A stretch of DNA of 64,000 bases from Balaenoptera acutorostrata (lineage: Eukaryota; Chordata; Mammalia; Artiodactyla; Balaenopteridae). Each line of letters begins with the position of its first letter. Position 1 is the stretch's first letter. The position numbers were made by a program, and so were the translations under genes. The notes beneath the pieces were generated by a model, which did no database searches, was not told the DNA's origin, and worked only from the letters and a program-made list of their open reading frames with translations. Shown here piece by piece: positions 12,690 to 23,514 of the stretch. The stretch lies in assembly GCF_949987535.1 (NCBI RefSeq), contig NC_080067.1:50404910-50468909 (forward strand), written 5' to 3'.

Positions 12690-13070
12690 TGACAGTTGCC
12701 AAAACTCACTTAACCATTCTAACACATGCACAAACTTGGAATTACAAAGGAGTTAACACTCCACAGGACAAAACGGGATCTTGACCAATAGGACAACAAG
12801 ACAGCAACTGATAAGTAAATACTTCCTCTTTCAATTCCTAGGGTAGACATATTCTATGTGGCTCCTCAGAAAGTCCCCAATGGAATTGAGCCCAGGTATT
12901 TACTCAGTGACCATCCTGGGATTGGGTTTCCCTCTTTTTCTTTTTACTCTTCTCAGTTCCCTACTCAAATTCCTTGAAAATCATTTTCCAAAATAAACTA
13001 CTCCATGCAAACTTTTGTCTCAAGCTCTCCTCTTTGGGCCAAACCATGCTAAGAAAAATTATATTAATGG
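12690..13070 (+). mobile_element. Solitary LTR, MaLR-like
   Basis: The segment has an LTR-like arrangement, with an aataaa polyadenylation signal near 12993-12998 followed by a short R/U5-like tail (cttttgtctcaagctctcct). It resembles old mammalian MaLR LTRs as I remember them. No open frame or internal region accompanies it. Boundaries and family are uncertain. Confidence 0.5.
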
Positions 13071-13187
13071 AAATGCTCAGGCATAACCACACAAGACAGT
13101 GAATAGTTTCCTCAAATTTTCTAAAACCATTACTTCATATGGATAGTTCTGGGAATGTACCATATGTGTTTTTTGTTGTTGTTTTGT

Positions 13188-13494
13188 GTTTTTTTAATCT
13201 TTTTTTAAAAATTAATTAATTTATTTATTTTTGGCTGTGTTGGGTCTTCATTTCTGTGCGAGGGCTTTCTCTAGTTGTGGCAAGTGGGGGCCACTCTTCA
13301 TCATGGTGCACAAGCCTCTCACTATCGTGGCCTCTCTTGTTGCGGAGCACAGGCTCCAGACGCGCAGGCTCAGTAGTTGTGGCTCACGGGCCTAGTTGCT
13401 CCACGGCATGTGGGATCTTCCCAGACCAGAGCTCGAACCCATGTCCCCTGCATTAGCAGGCAGATTCTCAACCACTGTGCCACCAGGGAAGCCC
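13188..13494 (-). mobile_element. CHR SINE (tRNA-derived), young-type subfamily
   Basis: From left to right there is a T-rich tail complement, ttggctgtgttgggtcttca, the body, and the head accagggaagccc. It belongs to the subfamily with gcacaggctccagacgcgca rather than the one with ctctaggcgcg. The flanking direct repeat tgttgttttgt (13177-13187 and 13495-13505) is a likely target-site duplication, though the site is low complexity. The plus frame at 13256-13456 is a SINE shadow. Confidence 0.95.
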
Positions 13495-13505
13495 TGTTGT
13501 TTTGT

Positions 13506-15860
13506 TTTTAATGTATTTTCTACATGTTGTGTATGGTGTACTAAGCACATCCTTTAGATCAAGTTTATTAATTTTGCTATTCAAATTCAAATTGTTCATA
13601 TCAGTTTGTCACAAGAGTGGTATTTTATCCATCATTTTAGAAATATGTAGGAGAAATATGTATTTTAGTAATCACAGTTATGGTGGGGGTGCTATTTTCA
13701 TTTTGTCAGTGGAGGAGTTCAGGAGTGCTAAACATTCTTGCAATGCCTAAGAAAGTGCCCAACAATAAACAGCTGTACCAAATGCTACCTGACTGAACCA
13801 AGATTCTAACTTTCTTTTATGTACACAAAGTATTTTGCCAGTGTGTTTAATAATCCACTGAATTTTCAAAGCTTTCAATTACCATGAAGATTAAGGGAAG
13901 ATAAAGTCAACACTGAGGAGGCAGTGTAGAGAGTCAGAAACTAACTGGATCCTTGGTGAACTCACTCTGGGCTGAATCAACTGATTCAAAATTTGTTCTC
14001 ATTTGTACACCTGGTTATGTGTGCTAATACATTTCCTTTTTGGTTAAGCCCATTTGAGTTGGTTTTCCAAATATATGCAGCCAGAAGCAACCTAAAATAA
14101 CTACACAAGGATTTTTATTATGATTATCTATAGTATGTTATTTTGTTTAGCATGAACGATCACCCCCATTTTATAATCCATAAGTAAAATGCAAAGAAAA
14201 CTTAATATTTTTGCATTTATTTTAAATCTAGGCTCTTTAGTAAACTTTATAAACAAAGTACAATTTTATTTTCTAGTTATATAATTATATAACCACTGAT
14301 AATCACCATTTGCAAACACTATAGTTGGAATGAGTATTGAATTTATCAAATGCTTAGTCAGCATTGAGACAATGACATTGTTATGTTTAAGAGGTTCTTT
14401 TGTATTTTTCTAATTTTAAAACCATTCATGAAATCTGTGACTAAGTCTTTTGTGGTCAGGTTGATGACTCTTTAAAGAACTGTATAATTCATTTGATAGC
14501 TTTCTATTTGCTCTTTTTTAAATCTGTTTTAATCAGAGTCATAAATAAGTTTCTTTTTTATACTGCATTTGTAATATTTGGTAATGGATTGAGTTTGTTT
14601 CCATGCATTCTACACCATGAAAAGTTTAAGTAGCCTCTGAATTTTCAAAATTACTAGCAGAATTGTACATTTTTATAATTTAAAAGTATCCTTTATATAT
14701 CTCATGATCCTATGTCTATTTCTTAATTTTATTTAATTTTCTCATTTTTTCCTAATTGTAATTGCCAAACTTTTGCATATATTGTGTCTTACTTTAAAGA
14801 CCGTCATCTCAAATATATTTACTAGTCCTGTTTTTTTATGTTTTTTCTTAATCTTGTAACTTCTGCCATTATTTTATTATTTATATACAAAATGTAGTTC
14901 ATACTACATGTACTGTTTTGTTTAACATCATTCATAATTAGTATATCTTTTTATGAATGTACAATAACTTGCTATTTCCTTATTTTCAATTATTTTTGCT
15001 ATTTCTAAATTATCTCTTGTTACTATTTATATATAACTGTGATAAATATCATTAGAAATTCTTGTGAATTTCTCTGATTACTTCCTGTGGATAAATTCCT
15101 GTACAAAAAATCACTAGGCTAAATACTTTGTCTCTCGCTCTTTCTTTGTTATGAAGCAAATTAATTGGCTCTTAGGAAGTTTGTACAATATCTATTGGTA
15201 TACATTTATGAGTTTGCTTTTGAAACATATGGAAATAAATTTAGATAATGTTTGACCTTTTTCCAACAATCGCTCATTAAAATTATAAATGGAAGTAGAT
15301 GATCTTATATTCCTTTTTTCAGTTGAGAAAAATTGATTGAAAAACATCTCAAAGGTATTTAGTTTTAGACTTCTCTTACTGAGGAGGAGAAGAATAGATA
15401 TGAAAATAGTAAATTTCCATAGATTTTGGTGTTATACACAGAAGAAATAATTTAAGTGATTTAGCAGTAAGTTATAAACTCTGAACTCTAACTTTTCTAT
15501 AGTGTCATACTTTAACTTTATTATATAAATAGAGGAAGGGAAACATCTAGAGTTATTAATGCTTTCACTAGATAAGAAAAGGAATATTAATAGGGAGAAG
15601 CAGAATGAGGCTATTCTCTATACATTTAATAACCTCTCTCCTTCTAACTTTCAGCTTTCCTTCTTGTCAAATTCTCTGTACTCTTCAAGGACACTCTAAC
15701 TAGTAGCAAAGCACACTTCAACGAAATTTAGAATAACAAAACAACTCTTCTGGCCTCCAGTTTTATATATTAAAATGGTTGCTTAGAATAAAGGAATATG
15801 ATTTTATATTATAAGCTCACCAATTGTTTATATTTTTTTGTGGTCTGAAGAAAGATGGGA
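13506..15860. other. Unassigned AT-rich DNA, no gene
   Basis: This is more than 2 kb with no recognisable repeat or coding frame. It may hold unique sequence or very old repeats beyond recognition by eye. Confidence 0.5.
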
Positions 15861-15864
15861 AGAT

Positions 15865-16010
15865 ATGAGCCATTGGCTTTGGAATTAGAAATAGCTGTAT
15901 TCAAATTTGTGTCTGCTACTTATTAATTTAGTGACATTGGGGAAGCTAATTAATATTTCTAAATCTCAGGAATATTTAACAGTAGGATGAAAATTTATAT
16001 AAGTTTATTT
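15865..16010 (+). repeat. MIR SINE, diverged
   Basis: The order ggctttggaattagaaatag, tattcaaatttgtgtctgctac, tagtgacattggggaagcta follows the MIR consensus (pre-core tRNA part, core, and start of the 3' part). It is old and shared across mammals. Confidence 0.75.
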
Positions 16011-16058
16011 ACAAACTATTTTTATTACTTATGCTAATATGTTTTCACTCTTCAGTTG
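16006..16058 (+). repeat. Copy 1 of a roughly 55-bp imperfect direct repeat
   Basis: It includes atatgttttcact and aligns at roughly 80% identity by eye with 17186-17240. Confidence 0.6.
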
Positions 16059-16139
16059 AGGTGTGTGTGTGGTGTGCATGCATGTGTCCAAACAATTTCG
16101 TAGGTTCAAGAAGCATAAGCATATACCACAGTCATTTTT

Positions 16140-16245
16140 TTTCTGAAGGAGAAAACTTATTGAAGGGAGACTTGGATTCAGATTTCAGATTTACTATCCA
16201 TTAGCTATATAACCTTGGATAAGTTACTTAATTCTTTTTTGTTTT
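16140..16245 (+). repeat. MIR SINE fragment
   Basis: The words gacttggattcagatttcag, tagctatataaccttggata and agttacttaa follow the MIR core in the plus direction. Confidence 0.7.
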
Positions 16246-16249
16246 ATAC

Positions 16250-17185
16250 ATCATCCATCTTCTTTCCTATACTGGCCAGTTGAAGAAATTGCTTAGGTAA
16301 AGTGAGTTTTATTCCTGGAGCAGATTCTTTATCTCTTCCAGACCTTTTATTATTCCCCTAGCTAACCATCTCATTATGCATACTGCTAAGGTCAGACAAA
16401 GGATGTCAAACAGCAAAAACCTCCTTTGTCTTTTAGTGTCATTACTACACATGCTGTATATTCTTTATACTAAACTACCACTTATTTAAATTTCTTTCTT
16501 CTGTCTGTCAATACTGGTATAATAACAATATGAAAAATGTTTTAAATATGTACCAGTCTGCTTAGAACGTGTCAAACTATTACTGCAAAACACTGGGTGA
16601 ACCAATCCCCAAGAGCCATCTGTATTGAATCAAGAACTCTCTGGAGCTATGAATATTTTGTTTTGTTTCAGTAGTTTTTGTCTGTTTTTTCTTTTTTTCT
16701 TCATAATCTTTACTTGGGAAAAATTTACATTGAATTCACAATCAGGCTTATACTGTTCTTCCCAATGCAATAGTGGAAATGAAACAAAATGTATAGCCAG
16801 CATATTGTTGATATACAGTTACCGTAATGCTGGTGAATGTGGCATTTACATGCCTGACAGATGTTTACCTTTGTGATTATTTAGAATTATATTTTCCGTT
16901 GCCTTTCTATAACGTCTATTAACAGGAAGCCGAGAGCTGAAAATTTAACTCTGAGTAAATTTTTCACTAACAAAAATGTATAAGAAACAAGTAATGTCAT
17001 TTTTATTTCTATTATTATCAATTATGTCTGATTCTGACAATAAATGTCAACCAGAGGCTGATCACCTGACTCTCCATCACCTTCTGAAGATGAGTCCTTC
17101 ACACCCCTTCTTCGCCAGCAACTGCCCCCTATAAAATCTTTTTTTCTTCCTCAGTAAATTGTATTTTTATACAAACTAGATTATT
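16250..17185. other. Unassigned intergenic DNA
   Basis: The plus frame 16625-16876 (83 codons) is Phe-rich and low complexity with no family resemblance. No other feature was recognised. Confidence 0.45.
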
Positions 17186-17240
17186 TATTTCCAAACTGTT
17201 GTTTATTACTTAGGTAAATATGTTTTCACTGTTCAACTGA
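17186..17240 (+). repeat. Copy 2 of a roughly 55-bp imperfect direct repeat
   Basis: It aligns with 16006-16058, sharing atatgttttcact and ttattactta. The spacing between copies is about 1.18 kb. Confidence 0.6.
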
Positions 17241-17326
17241 TATATTTTTCTAACTGCAAAATTATTTGTCTCTGTTGCATTGAGATGGAACACCTCATAT
17301 TTTTTCCCATTAAAATTAATGGAGTT

Positions 17327-17362
17327 ATATACAAACACACACATGCATATACACACATACAC

Positions 17363-17409
<47 letters not shown>

Positions 17410-17412
17410 TAG
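17327..17412. repeat. (AC)n/(AT)n compound microsatellite
   Basis: A cacacacatgcata-type start grades into about 40 bp of pure AT. The Tyr-Ile open frames on both strands here are artefacts of the repeat. Confidence 0.95.
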
Positions 17413-17863
17413 AGACATATTTGTATGTGTGTATAAGCAAATTTTTCAGGTACCAATAAAAATTGTTAACTAAAAAATATATATAAATTTATTCCTGAGA
17501 GATTCAGAAGCCAGTATAACTTTTACTGTCTATAAATGTAACTTCCTTACTGAATATCATAAATGAACCTTTGGATTAAATATCAATCATTATTAAATTC
17601 CATAAATATCGATAGCATATTGCATACATAATGTTACAAAGTATACACTTAAAAGGCATTTGTATAATTGTTGTTATAAATTTCAAATATTATTTGCCAT
17701 ATAAATGATATATGAATCTTGACACTCTGTTTAAAAATCCAGAATTTAGAAGTACCAAATTTTGATACTAAATTTGTCTAATTTAAATTTAAATATGCGA
17801 AACAAAAGACTGAACACGGAATGTAGTCTTTCTTCTTAGAAATTAGGATTTATTTTTTATTTT

Positions 17864-18004
17864 TGTCTAACAATTTAACTTCTTTATGCTCATAAATAGC
17901 ATAATAATATGCTATTTATAATGCTATTTATATAATAGCATTATAAATGCTCAATAATAGCACAGTAATAATTGTCTAACAGTTTAACTTCTTTATGCTC
18001 ATAA
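17864..18004. repeat. 32-bp direct repeat flanking two AT-rich palindromes
   Basis: The 32-bp word beginning tgtctaacaatttaac lies at 17864-17895 and recurs at 17973-18004 with one internal mismatch (caatt versus cagtt). Between the copies are two perfect inverted repeats: arms of 11 bp at 17892-17902 and 17909-17919, and arms of 13 bp (ttataatgctatt) at 17916-17928 and 17934-17946 with a 5-base loop. I recognise no transposon family. Confidence 0.85.
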
Positions 18005-18097
18005 TTCAAAATTATCCATTTTATTATCTATTTTAAAGTAAATTCTTCCTACATCTCACTGTTCACAATAATCGTTCCTTCAAAAAAATATTCCTTA

Positions 18098-18099
<2 letters not shown>

Positions 18100-18131
<32 letters not shown>
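18100..18131. repeat. (TA)n microsatellite
   Basis: About 30 bp of alternating TA. Confidence 0.95.
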
Positions 18132-18134
<3 letters not shown>

Positions 18135-18244
18135 AAATCCCTTAGTGGCAATAGTGAAGGTATGATGGCTTCATCAGCACTTGTGACTTGTCATTGTAAA
18201 CATGGATAAGTCATAATTTGGATGGTGACTTTCTATATCTCTTT

Positions 18245-18345
18245 ATCCATTCATCTAATATCTGCTTGTTTGTCCATCTATCCATCTACGCATCCGTCCA
18301 TCCCTATCTACCTATATATTTATCTACCTACCATCTGTCTGTATT
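18245..18345. repeat. Degenerate (ATCC/ATCT)n tetranucleotide repeat
   Basis: Runs of tccatctatccatctac, ccgtccatcc and atctacctacc are typical of a decaying tetranucleotide array. Confidence 0.8.
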
Positions 18346-18669
18346 AGACTTATTCATTTCTTTAAGAAAAAATATATACTTGAAGCTTATATAAATGTAA
18401 TAAAGTGCATTTGACCTTGCTTGAAGAAAAGCTCCATGGATCCTCCTGGATGGTGTTATTATGGCATAAGTTACTTAATTGCAACAACTTAATCCGTCGA
18501 AAAAAATTAGGCATATTTCTTTTGACTAAGTGCTGACTGCATCAACATTTCAGATAGAGGCCACAATTGTTAAAATATAAACCCTTGAAATAACCAATTT
18601 ACCAGAATCAGAGAAGAATAAAAAGAAATATTTAGTGATTTTGTTAACATATGAAAGGACCATATATAT

Positions 18670-18987
18670 TTTTTAAACTAATTAATTAATTTATTTATTT
18701 TTGGCTGTGTTGGGTCTTCGTTGCTGCACGCAGCCTTTCTCTAGTTGCAGCAAGTGGGGGCTACTCTTCAATGTGGTGTGTGGGCTTCTCATTGTGGTGG
18801 CTTCTCTTGTTGTGGAGCACAAGCTCTAGGTGCGCGGGCTTCAGTAGTTGTGGCTCACAGGTTCAGTAGTTGTGGCGCACGGGCTTATTTGCTCCATGGC
18901 ATGTGGGATCTTCCCAGAATAGGGCTTGAACCCGTGTCCCCTGCATTGGCAGGCAGATTCTTCACCACTGCACCACCAGGGAAGTCC
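18670..18987 (-). mobile_element. CHR SINE, older subfamily
   Basis: The T-rich tail is followed by ttggctgtgttgggtcttcg and the body with ctctaggtgcgcggg, ending at the head accaccagggaagtcc. The plus frame at 18745-19011 is its shadow. No clear target-site duplication was seen. Confidence 0.95.
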
Positions 18988-19366
18988 AGGAATGGCTTTC
19001 TTGACATATGAGAAACCATTTTTGCCTTAGCCATTTTGTGATCTAAGCCTGGCCACAATGCTTGCCCTTGTAGAGGTCTCAGGAATTAAAGATCTTAAGG
19101 GAATAAAGGAAAGCAGAAACATAGCCTGCTATCAGGCAAGAGAAGTAACAATAGCAAAGATAATATATCAGTTGTAATGACTCCCAGTTATGTTTAAATA
19201 GTAAAGATTAGCCTGAAGCATTCAACCACCAGATCAACTGGAACCTAAAGGATGTTGATGATGACCTTTCTGACCCTCTTGACTTCAATCAACTAAAGTT
19301 TGGACTCCACTGAAAGCCCAGGCCCCTTCATGAATAGGCATGTACTTTTAGCTTAAAATATCCCCT
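18988..19366. other. Unassigned intergenic DNA
   Basis: No gene or clear repeat was recognised. Confidence 0.45.
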
Positions 19367-19482
19367 TGGACTTCCCTGGTGGTCCATTAGTTAAGACTCT
19401 GAGGTTCCACTGCAGGGAGCATGGGTTCCATCCCTCATTGTGGGAAATAAGATCCTGTATGCCTCGAGGCCCCCTCAAACAA
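19367..19482 (+). mobile_element. Short tRNA-derived SINE (CHR-related)
   Basis: It starts with gacttccctggtggtccatt, has an A-box-like tagttaagactctgag and a weak B-box gggttccatccc, and ends without a clean A-tail. It is diverged from the copy at 19.57 kb. Confidence 0.8.
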
Positions 19483-19573
19483 TAACTTTGCCAATTTTGC
19501 TGTTGGGGAGACACTGCATTGGGAAAGATCCCTAGTGTCCTCCTTAACTTGCTGCAAGTAATAAGTCCTTCCT

Positions 19574-19705
19574 GGGAATTCCCTGGTGGTCCAGTGGTTA
19601 GGATTCCAGGCTTTCAACTGCTGGGGGCCTGGAGTTGGATCCCTGGTCAGGGAACTAAGATCTGGCAAGCCACATGACAGGCCCAAAAGTAAATAAATAA
19701 ACAAA
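19574..19705 (+). mobile_element. Short tRNA-derived SINE (CHR-related)
   Basis: The head ggaattccctggtggtccag is followed by gtggttaggattccagg, a B-box-like ttggatccctgg, and an A-rich tail (aaataaataaacaaa). The short repeat ccttcct at 19567-19573 and 19708-19714 may be the target-site duplication. Confidence 0.85.
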
Positions 19706-19790
19706 CCCTTCCTTCTTTTGTGCTTTGGCTTGGTTGCTCCATTGGCTCCACACCTACTGGAGGACAGTAACACAGTCTCTAACAGTTTTT

Positions 19791-20080
19791 TTGTTTTTTG
19801 TTTTTTTTTGGTTGTGTTGGGTCTTCATTGCTGCCCATGACCTTCTCATTACAGCGGCTTCTCTTGTTGCAGAGCACAGGCTCTAGGCGTGTGGACTTCA
19901 GTAGTTGTGGCATACGGGCTCAGGAGTTGTGGCTTGTGGGCTCTGGAGCGCAGGCTCAGTAGTTGTGGTGCATGGGCTGAGTTGCTCCACCACATGTGGA
20001 ATCTTCCCGGACCAGGACTCGAACCTGTGTCCCCTGTATTGGCAGGCGGATTCTTAACCACTGCGCCACCAGGGAAGTCC
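19791..20080 (-). mobile_element. CHR SINE with target-site duplication
   Basis: A T-rich tail and ttgtgttgggtcttcattgc lead to the head accagggaagtcc. The direct repeat ctctaacagttt lies at 19777-19788 and again at 20081-20092, marking the insertion. Its head end is included in the adjoining 95-bp tandem duplication. Confidence 0.95.
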
Positions 20081-20259
20081 CTCTAACAGTTTTAAGGTAA
20101 AAGATTACATCGTGTGGGACACGTCTGTCAAAAATCAATTTTTTTGTTTTGTTTTTGCCTTGCCCAGGGAAGTCCCTCTAACAGTTTTAAGGTAAAAGAT
20201 TACATCGTGTGGGACACGTCTGTCAAAAATCAATTTTTTTGTTTTGTTTTTGCCTTGCC
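20070..20259. repeat. Perfect 95-bp tandem duplication
   Basis: The unit starting cagggaagtccctctaacag and ending gtttttgccttgcc occupies 20070-20164 and is repeated base for base at 20165-20259. It joins the head of the SINE at 19791-20080 to the poly-T tail of the next SINE. The absence of any mismatch suggests a very recent event or an assembly error. Confidence 0.97.
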
Positions 20260-20362
20260 GCGTGGCTTGTGGGCTCTTTGTTCTACCAACCAGGGATCAA
20301 ACCCTGACCCTTGGCAGTGAAAGTGCAGAGTCTTAACCACTAAACCACCAGGGCAGTCCTAG
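20232..20362 (-). mobile_element. Short tRNA-derived SINE (CHR-related)
   Basis: A poly-T tail is followed by gccttgccgcgtggcttgtgg, a B-box complement (gggatcaaaccc) and the head aaaccaccagggcagtcct. Part of the tail lies in the duplicated 95-bp unit. Confidence 0.85.
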
Positions 20363-20454
20363 AAACTGAGATGTTTTCTTCAGGGACCATAGATTTTTTA
20401 ATCATGGGAAGTATCCACTGAGACTAATTACAAAGTTAAAACTGAGTTACCAAT

Positions 20455-20960
20455 TTAATGGCTTTGGCATTAGGAGAACCTGACTCTTGTTCTGATAGTG
20501 ATAATAATAGTGATAAATCATAATAATATTAATCCTAATATTAATTACTGTTACTACTACCATAGCTAACATTTGCTGAACAGTTAAAACTGGCAAGACA
20601 TTGTACTAAGTATTGAATATTTTGCCCTAATAATTTTATTTGATTTCACATTCCCAATGTGAAAAATACTATTATTGCCTATCATTTTACAGATGAGGAA
20701 ATAAACTTAAAGAAATTTAAAGAAATCTATCAATAGTTTCTCAGCTCATAAACTAAGGAACTTGGATTTAAAACCAGGTTGCTTGACTATAGAATCTACC
20801 TTCTTAACCACAATGCCCCATCATTCTGAAAATAATCACCTTCTCAGGATCTCCATTTCTTTATCTGTAAAATGAGAAATATCAGATTAACAATATCCAA
20901 TTCTTATGCAAAATTTCTAATTTTCTTAAGTATTATAAAGAAGGGAACATTTAAGGAGAA
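20455..20960 (+). repeat. MIR (plus) apparently split by a second MIR
   Basis: The word ggctttggcattaggagaac at about 20460 fits the MIR 5' part, and ctccatttctttatctgtaaaatgagaa at about 20850 fits the following core, with a minus-strand MIR in between. The link between the two halves is an inference. Confidence 0.45.
20535..20818 (-). repeat. MIR SINE, long copy
   Basis: In antisense order: tagctaacatttgctgaac, gtactaagtattgaat, cattttacagatgaggaaat, and a tail with ctcagctcataaactaag and aaccaggttgcttgac. This spans most of the MIR consensus. Confidence 0.85.
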
Positions 20961-20964
20961 AAAT

Positions 20965-23510
20965 TTTACTTGGTTCTTTTTATTCTCTGTAATAACACAG
21001 TGCGTAGCCTAAATATTTGTATCCACAATATGCTTTGCTTTTCCTTGATTAACGTTTGTAGAGTTAGGGAATCACTTTATAAATGTGTAAAGAACACATA
21101 GTCTCTACTGCACAAAGTAGTCTTTTTATCTTTTATTCCCATTTCTCTAATTTATTGTTTTTTTGTAGTGTTTTCTTAAGCTCAGTTATTTATTTTGAGG
21201 CTTTTATTTGTCATAAGTTTTGTGGCCTATTATTTATTATGTTATCAACTACCATGAAATCATATTCATATTTTTTAAAAGAGCATTCCATTATTGATCA
21301 TTATTCATAAATTTCCTAATCGCTTTTAGCATTCATAGCAAATTACCTTCCTTGTCTCAAATTGGTTAATTATGTAATAGAATCTCCTTTTCCTGTGGTT
21401 CAGCCCATCTATGATCAGTTTTTTGATGTCAAGAGCACTCAAGTGGTAATTGAAAGATCTAATATGTTTTAACAAAAGTTCATTTAATTCAGCTGAAATT
21501 ATGAAAAAAAGCATCAAAATTCCACACAATTCTTGATATACTCAGGTAGGTCTTAGCATTGTAACTCTGATATTTTACCAAAAAATGTAGATATCTTACT
21601 AATGGCATTGTCATTATGTTTAATTTGAAAAAAGGAAGGTAATCACCATATAAGAGTTTTTAAATAGATGCTTTTTTTTTTTTAATTTCTCCTTTCCTCT
21701 TGGCCGATTTAATGGCCCCTATCACTGTGTGACTTATAAAATCAATTACTAGGTAAGGGATTAAATTCTGGGAGATAAGTTTTACAAGGTACATTGAAAT
21801 ACTCTACATGCTGGTTTCAGACATGACCCTCCAGAGTAACATTTCAGTGTGCGATTAATAGAAACTACACTTAACTATACTATACATATGGAACTTGTCT
21901 TGTTCCTCGTGCAGTATGGTAAATCTCTTCTTTGTTGTGTCTGTGGTAAACAAGTAATAAGCTTGTTTACCACAAGTTTACTTGGGTACAAGTTGTTGTT
22001 TCTGTGGTACAAATAGTAAACTTTATTTCTTAAGAATTTATAAAGTGAACTGGAGATTTTATCTCCTAACAGCTAAATAGTTAAATTGGGCTAAACCAAA
22101 ATGTGGAAGAGCTTTAGTCAAGATAACATAATTCAAGACTGGGATTTACTTTCCCTGATCACAATTAAATAATACAAGTTTTATGGGAAATAAAAACAGT
22201 GTCAGTATACTTCTGTGTCTTTGGATCCTTTTTCATTATTATTTTAAACAACTATAGTAGAAAACACATCTGAGAAATAAAATGTGGTCTAGTTTTATTA
22301 TTTCCTCTCTATTACTAATTGTAGACACATTATTTAAAATATTGCATATAAACATTCAATGGCTATAGTGTTTATTAGTGCATTTTATTTTTGTCATAAT
22401 ATATTCTTATTAAATAATCACAAAAGGTTAAATATAAGTTAATGTTATCCTGAAATACCATTATCATGACATACCATTATCTTTTCTAAACTCACTTGAT
22501 GTAACTTGTCATTATGTTTAAATGTGCTCAAAACACTATTAATTATAATTTATAAAAAAAAGTTATTAGCATTATAGATTAAAATATGATTGAATGCAGA
22601 TTGCACATGACCAAGTCAGTTACAATGATTGTAATAACTTTACTTAGGAAAATTTTTTTTACTAGAAATTAGTTAATTCATTGTGAACATGATTATTTCA
22701 TTTACAAAATAAATCCTATTGGCCAAAATAATTAAAAGTATCCAATAAGTGACAAAAATTATCAAAGAAAAACTGAAAAATACCTCTTTAGTTTATAATA
22801 CATCATATATTTTATATTTGTTCCATGCCTACTGTTAAAAGACTTTTAAGGTGACAATTTTAAAACATACATATGCAAGATAATTTTGTCAATTTTTTTT
22901 AAAATGGAGAAATAACAAATAGCTTAGGTATATTGTTTAAACCTTTAATATACTAGAATAATTTGAGAACAGATGAGATAATGTATTCAAATTTCTCCCT
23001 GTAGTTTAAGTTATAATAAATATAGATAATTAAATTCATAGAGAATTCCCAAGCTTCTTTTTTAAGAAATAAAATTTTCAGATCTGTATTTCTCACTGCC
23101 CATTTTTACTGCTTATTTTCTGTCACTGGCAGTTCAGTGATCAAAAGAACAGAATTGAAAAGGCTTACAGACTCTGCACTTAAAAAGATCACTCAACAGA
23201 GTGATGAGTACCTGAAGTATATATGTTGAATTCATAACCAGACGTCAACAGAAAGAGGGAAAATGTTCATATATGTATTCAGCATGAAAGGACTGCCTTC
23301 TACAGTGGCCTATCCATGTAAGGGACCTGGCGAGTGTGGGCACAGATGGTTAGAGCACAGCTGGAAGAATTACAAACATTTGGACATCAATGACACCAAT
23401 GCTGAACAACTTATAGTCACAATTTTTTTAAAAAAGAAAAAGAAAAATATCCCTTAGGCTACTTCATCAACTTTAGCAGTTTCTGGAAACCTTACTTTTG
23501 GAGAAACTGA
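20965..23510. other. Unassigned AT-rich DNA
   Basis: About 2.5 kb without a recognised repeat or gene. It contains the 13-bp inverted repeat at 21942-21974. The plus frame at 23263-23457 (ending in a Lys run) has a less AT-biased composition over 23280-23420 than its neighbours but no family I can name. Confidence 0.45.
21942..21974. repeat. Perfect 13-bp inverted repeat
   Basis: Arms tgtggtaaacaag (21942-21954) and cttgtttaccaca (21962-21974) are separated by 7 bases. It could form a small hairpin. There is no following T-run or gene context to make it a terminator. Confidence 0.85.
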
Positions 23511-23514
23511 TTTT

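Noticed and set aside
17210..17473. Open frames of repeating Tyr-Ile on both strands
   Set aside because: They are translations of the AT/AC microsatellite.
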